From JBFKMV01 sp041629655 (GTDB taxonomy: Bacteria; Acidobacteriota; Polarisedimenticolia; Polarisedimenticolales; Polarisedimenticolaceae): DNA of 7,624 bases. A program made the position numbers and the translations under genes. Every line of letters begins with the position of its first letter. The first letter of the stretch is position 1. Below the pieces are notes generated by a model, which was not told the DNA's origin, searched no databases, and worked only from the letters and a program-made list of their open reading frames with translations. This document shows positions 5,121 through 7,624 of the stretch, piece by piece. The stretch is taken from NCBI GenBank assembly GCA_041629655.1, contig JBFKMV010000214.1, forward strand, positions 1-7,624, given 5' to 3'.

Positions 5121-6455
5121 ATGACCACCAAGATCCGGACCCCGGGGCTGGTCCTCAAGAAGACCCTGAAGGACAAGATCATTCCCAAGGCGCTCGAGGA
5201 GGGGCGCGAGGTGCTGGCCAGGTACGGCGACCGCAAGATCTCCGACGTCACGGTCGGGCAGGCCTACGGCGGGATGCGCGGCGTGAAGTGCATGGTCACC
5301 GAGACCTCGGCCGTGGACCCCTACGAGGGCATCCGCTTCCGCGGCTACAGCATCCCCGAGCTGCGGCAGAAGCTGCCCAAGGCGCCGGGGGGCGAGGAGC
5401 CGCTGCCCGAGGGCGTGTTCTGGCTGCTGCTGACCGGGCAGATCCCGACCAAGGACGACGTGGCCGAGGTCACCGCGGCCTGGCGCAAGCACGAGACGCT
5501 GCCGGACTACGTCAAGACGACGCTCGACGCGCTGCCCGTCGACACGCACCCGATGACCCAGTTCTCGACGGGCATCCTGGCGCTCCAGCACGACTCGATC
5601 TTCGCCGACCGCTACCGCGAGGGCATGGCCAAGCCGGAGTACTGGGAGGCGATGTTTGACGACGTGATGCTGCTGCTGGCCCGCGTGCCGCTGGTCGCGG
5701 CCTACGTCTACCGGCGCAGCTACCGCGGGGGCGGGCACGTCCCGCCCGCCGACGCCAAGCTCGACTGGGCCGGGAACCTGGCGCACATGCTGGGGATCGA
5801 GGACACCGAGTTCAAGGAGCTGATGCGGTTGTACCTGTCGATCCACGCCGACCACGAGGGCGGCAACGTCAGCGCGCACACCACGCATCTCGTCGGCTCG
5901 GCGCTGTCCGATCCGTATCTCTGCCTGTCGGCGGGCATGAACGGTCTCGCGGGACCGCTCCACGGGCTGGCCAACCAGGAGGTCGTGCGCTGGATCGCGG
6001 AGCTGAAGCAGAAGCTCGGCGACCGCCCGACCAAGGAGCAGGTCACCGAGTACGTCTGGGATACGCTCAACTCCGGCCGCGTCGTGCCGGGCTACGGCCA
6101 CGCGGTGCTGCGCCGCACCGACCCGCGCTACACCGCGCAGCGCGAGTTCGCGCTCAAGCACCTGCCCGAGGACGACAACTTCAAGGTCGTCAGCCTGCTG
6201 TTCGACATCGTCCCCGGGATCCTCAAGGAGCAGGGCAAGGCCAAGAACCCCTGGCCCAACGTCGACGCCCACTCGGGCTGCCTGCTCCAGCACTACGGCC
6301 TGATCGAGTACGACTTCTACACCGTGCTGTTCGGCGTCTCGCGGGCGATGGGCGTGCTGGCCTCGCTGGTCTGGGACCGCGCGCAGATGCTGCCGCTGGA
6401 GCGGCCGAAGAGCGTCACCACCGAGTGGATCCGCACCGAGCTGGCCAAGGAGTGA
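5121..6455 (+). CDS. Citrate synthase, mitochondrial (eukaryotic)-type
   Basis: Condenses oxaloacetate and acetyl-CoA to citrate, the entry step of the TCA cycle; cytoplasmic. The 444-residue protein closely resembles the mitochondrial-type branch rather than the common GltA type: IHADHEGGNVSAHTTHLVGS (241-260), LAGPLHGLANQEV (276-288), VVPGYGHAVLRRTDPRY (321-337) and PNVDAHSG (379-386). The catalytic triad is His281, His327 and Asp382, matching pig heart His274, His320 and Asp375. Length suits a mitochondrial-type enzyme without a transit peptide. The ATG follows GGAGGG by 7 bases. It is 3 bases from the PEPCK gene, so the two form an operon. Such enzymes are generally dimers, and strong NADH inhibition is more typical of hexameric GltA forms; regulation here is inferred, not seen. 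All key residues are intact. The symbol is left blank because gltA and citZ usage differs between lineages. Confidence 0.96.
   Translation: MTTKIRTPGLVLKKTLKDKIIPKALEEGREVLARYGDRKISDVTVGQAYGGMRGVKCMVTETSAVDPYEGIRFRGYSIPELRQKLPKAPGGEEPLPEGVFWLLLTGQIPTKDDVAEVTAAWRKHETLPDYVKTTLDALPVDTHPMTQFSTGILALQHDSIFADRYREGMAKPEYWEAMFDDVMLLLARVPLVAAYVYRRSYRGGGHVPPADAKLDWAGNLAHMLGIEDTEFKELMRLYLSIHADHEGGNVSAHTTHLVGSALSDPYLCLSAGMNGLAGPLHGLANQEVVRWIAELKQKLGDRPTKEQVTEYVWDTLNSGRVVPGYGHAVLRRTDPRYTAQREFALKHLPEDDNFKVVSLLFDIVPGILKEQGKAKNPWPNVDAHSGCLLQHYGLIEYDFYTVLFGVSRAMGVLASLVWDRAQMLPLERPKSVTTEWIRTELAKE
6447..6452 (+). promoter_or_regulatory. Ribosome binding site of the PEPCK gene, inside the citrate synthase end
   Basis: AAGGAG encodes the last lysine and glutamate of citrate synthase and lies 6 bases before the PEPCK ATG at 6459. 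Ribosomes ending citrate synthase could start PEPCK directly, so the two are probably made in linked amounts. Confidence 0.7.
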
Positions 6456-6458
6456 ATC

Positions 6459-7624
6459 ATGAGAGTGATCACCGACAAGCCGACGACCAACGAGCGGCTG
6501 CTGGCCTGGGTCCACGACGTCGAGGAGCTGTGCCGTCCGGACAAGGTCCAGTGGTGCGACGGCTCGCAGGAGGAGTACGACGTGCTGTGCGCCGAGATGG
6601 TCGAGCGCGGCACGTTCATCAAGCTCAACAGGAAGCTCCGTCCGAACAGCTACCTCTGCCGTAGCGATCCCTCGGACGTGGCGCGGGTCGAGGACCGCAC
6701 GTTCATCTGCAGCCGCAACCCCGACGACGCCGGCCCGACCAACAACTGGGTCGATCCGGCGGAGATGAAGGAGACGCTGAGCGAGCTGTTCAACGGCAGC
6801 ATGCGCGGGCGCACGATGTACGTGATCCCGTTCAGCATGGGCCCGCTCGGCTCGCCGATCGCGCACATCGGCGTGCAGGTCACCGACTCGCCGTACGTCG
6901 TGGTCAACATGCGCATCATGACGCGGATGGGCGCGGCGGTGCTGGACGTGCTGGGCGACGGCGACTTCGTGCCCTGCCTGCACTCGGTCGGCGCCCCGCT
7001 CAAAGCGGGCCAGCGCGACGTGCCCTGGCCCTGCAACGCCGAGCACAAGTACATCGTGCACTTCCCCGAGGAGCGCGCGATCTGGTCCTTCGGCAGCGGT
7101 TACGGCGGCAACGCACTGCTGGGGAAGAAGTGCTTCGCGCTGCGGATCGCCTCGACGATGGCCCGCGACGAGGGCTGGATGGCCGAGCACATGCTGATCA
7201 TGGGCGTCGAGTCGCCGGACGGCGAGCGGACCTACCTCGGCGCGGCCTTCCCCAGCGCCTGCGGCAAGACCAACTTCGCGATGCTGATCCCGCCCAAGGG
7301 CTTCGAGGGCTGGAAGATCTGGACGGTCGGCGACGACATCGCCTGGATCAAGCCCGACGCCGAGGGCGTGCTGCGCGCGATCAACCCCGAGGCCGGGTTC
7401 TTCGGCGTCGCTCCCGGCACCTCCTACGACACCAACCCCAACGCGATGGACTCGATGCGCGAGAACACCATCTTCACCAACGTCGCGCTGACCGACGAGG
7501 GCGACGTGTGGTGGGAGGGCATGACCGAGCAGGTGCCCCGGCACCTGATCGACTGGAAGGGCCGGGACTGGACGCCGGACTGCGGGCGCAAGGCCGCGCA
7601 CCCCAACGCGCGGTTCACCGCCCC
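6459..7624 (+). CDS. pckG: Phosphoenolpyruvate carboxykinase (GTP), 3' end beyond window
   Basis: Interconverts oxaloacetate + GTP and phosphoenolpyruvate + CO2 + GDP, in gluconeogenesis or, reversed, in anaplerotic CO2 fixation; cytoplasmic. The first 388 residues are present of about 600 expected, so roughly a third is missing to the right. Recognisable are Arg80 in the ARVEDRTFI stretch, SFGSGYGGNALLGKKCFALR (210-229; Lys224 and His244 as likely Mn2+ ligands), the P-loop PSACGKTN (265-272) with the reactive Cys268 of the GTP-specific family, the kinase-2 motif VGDD (290-293), INPEAGFFGVAPGT (308-321), and AAHPNARF (379-386). The FPSACGKTN form and the extended length identify the GTP class rather than the ATP class. 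It starts 3 bases after the citrate synthase stop with its own AAGGAG. No frameshift is seen up to the edge. Confidence 0.96.
   Translation, partial: MRVITDKPTTNERLLAWVHDVEELCRPDKVQWCDGSQEEYDVLCAEMVERGTFIKLNRKLRPNSYLCRSDPSDVARVEDRTFICSRNPDDAGPTNNWVDPAEMKETLSELFNGSMRGRTMYVIPFSMGPLGSPIAHIGVQVTDSPYVVVNMRIMTRMGAAVLDVLGDGDFVPCLHSVGAPLKAGQRDVPWPCNAEHKYIVHFPEERAIWSFGSGYGGNALLGKKCFALRIASTMARDEGWMAEHMLIMGVESPDGERTYLGAAFPSACGKTNFAMLIPPKGFEGWKIWTVGDDIAWIKPDAEGVLRAINPEAGFFGVAPGTSYDTNPNAMDSMRENTIFTNVALTDEGDVWWEGMTEQVPRHLIDWKGRDWTPDCGRKAAHPNARFTA

Noticed and set aside
5037..7601. An 854-codon open frame on the minus strand opposite citrate synthase and PEPCK
   Set aside because: Same artefact: compositionally biased, no motifs, and opposite two enzymes with intact catalytic residues.
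1..7624. CRISPR array, toxin-antitoxin pair, defence island or insertion sequence
   Set aside because: No spaced repeats, terminal inverted repeats, transposase or defence-type proteins were seen on either strand.

Overview
This is a 7.6-kb stretch of very GC-rich bacterial chromosome (roughly 70% G+C by eye) holding six protein genes, the last cut off by the window edge, plus what looks like the 3' end of a tRNA gene at the left edge. The organism is probably a Gram-negative-type bacterium, because there is a lipoprotein signal, a pseudopilin-like domain and a Sec-type signal peptide. The mix of a mitochondrial-type citrate synthase, a GTP-type PEP carboxykinase and a GspG-like fusion protein recalls high-GC deep-branching phyla (Eisenbacteria/Krumholzibacteriota-like, Acidobacteria-like or deltaproteobacterial lineages). 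That placement is inference only.

Layout. Bases 1-15 fit a tRNA 3' end with encoded CCA, and a strong UUCG-capped terminator follows at 28-55. From 3210 down to 64, three genes run on the minus strand: a secreted protein with a DUF3352-like body and a C-terminal GspG-like pseudopilin domain, an AIM24/TIGR00266-family protein, and a stand-alone SpoIIE-type PP2C phosphatase. A short intergenic region (3211-3297) separates them from a divergent plus-strand pair: a YwiC-like membrane protein and a lipoprotein glycerophosphodiester phosphodiesterase that overlap by ATGA. After a 171-base gap with one hairpin comes a tight plus-strand pair, citrate synthase and GTP-dependent PEP carboxykinase, separated by 3 bases.

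How the genes work together. The last pair sits on the oxaloacetate node: citrate synthase consumes oxaloacetate, and PEPCK interconverts it with PEP. Together they control flux between the TCA cycle and gluconeogenesis or anaplerosis. The GDPD probably releases glycerol 3-phosphate from phosphodiesters at the cell envelope, and its YwiC-like partner is a membrane protein of unknown role. The minus-strand cluster combines a regulatory phosphatase with two proteins of unknown function, and its common purpose cannot be read from sequence.

I see no CRISPR array, insertion sequence, phage gene or defence system. The most unusual item is the fusion of a pseudopilin-like domain, lacking a recognisable prepilin cleavage site, onto the end of a signal-peptide protein. 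The rest looks like ordinary core or near-core chromosome.
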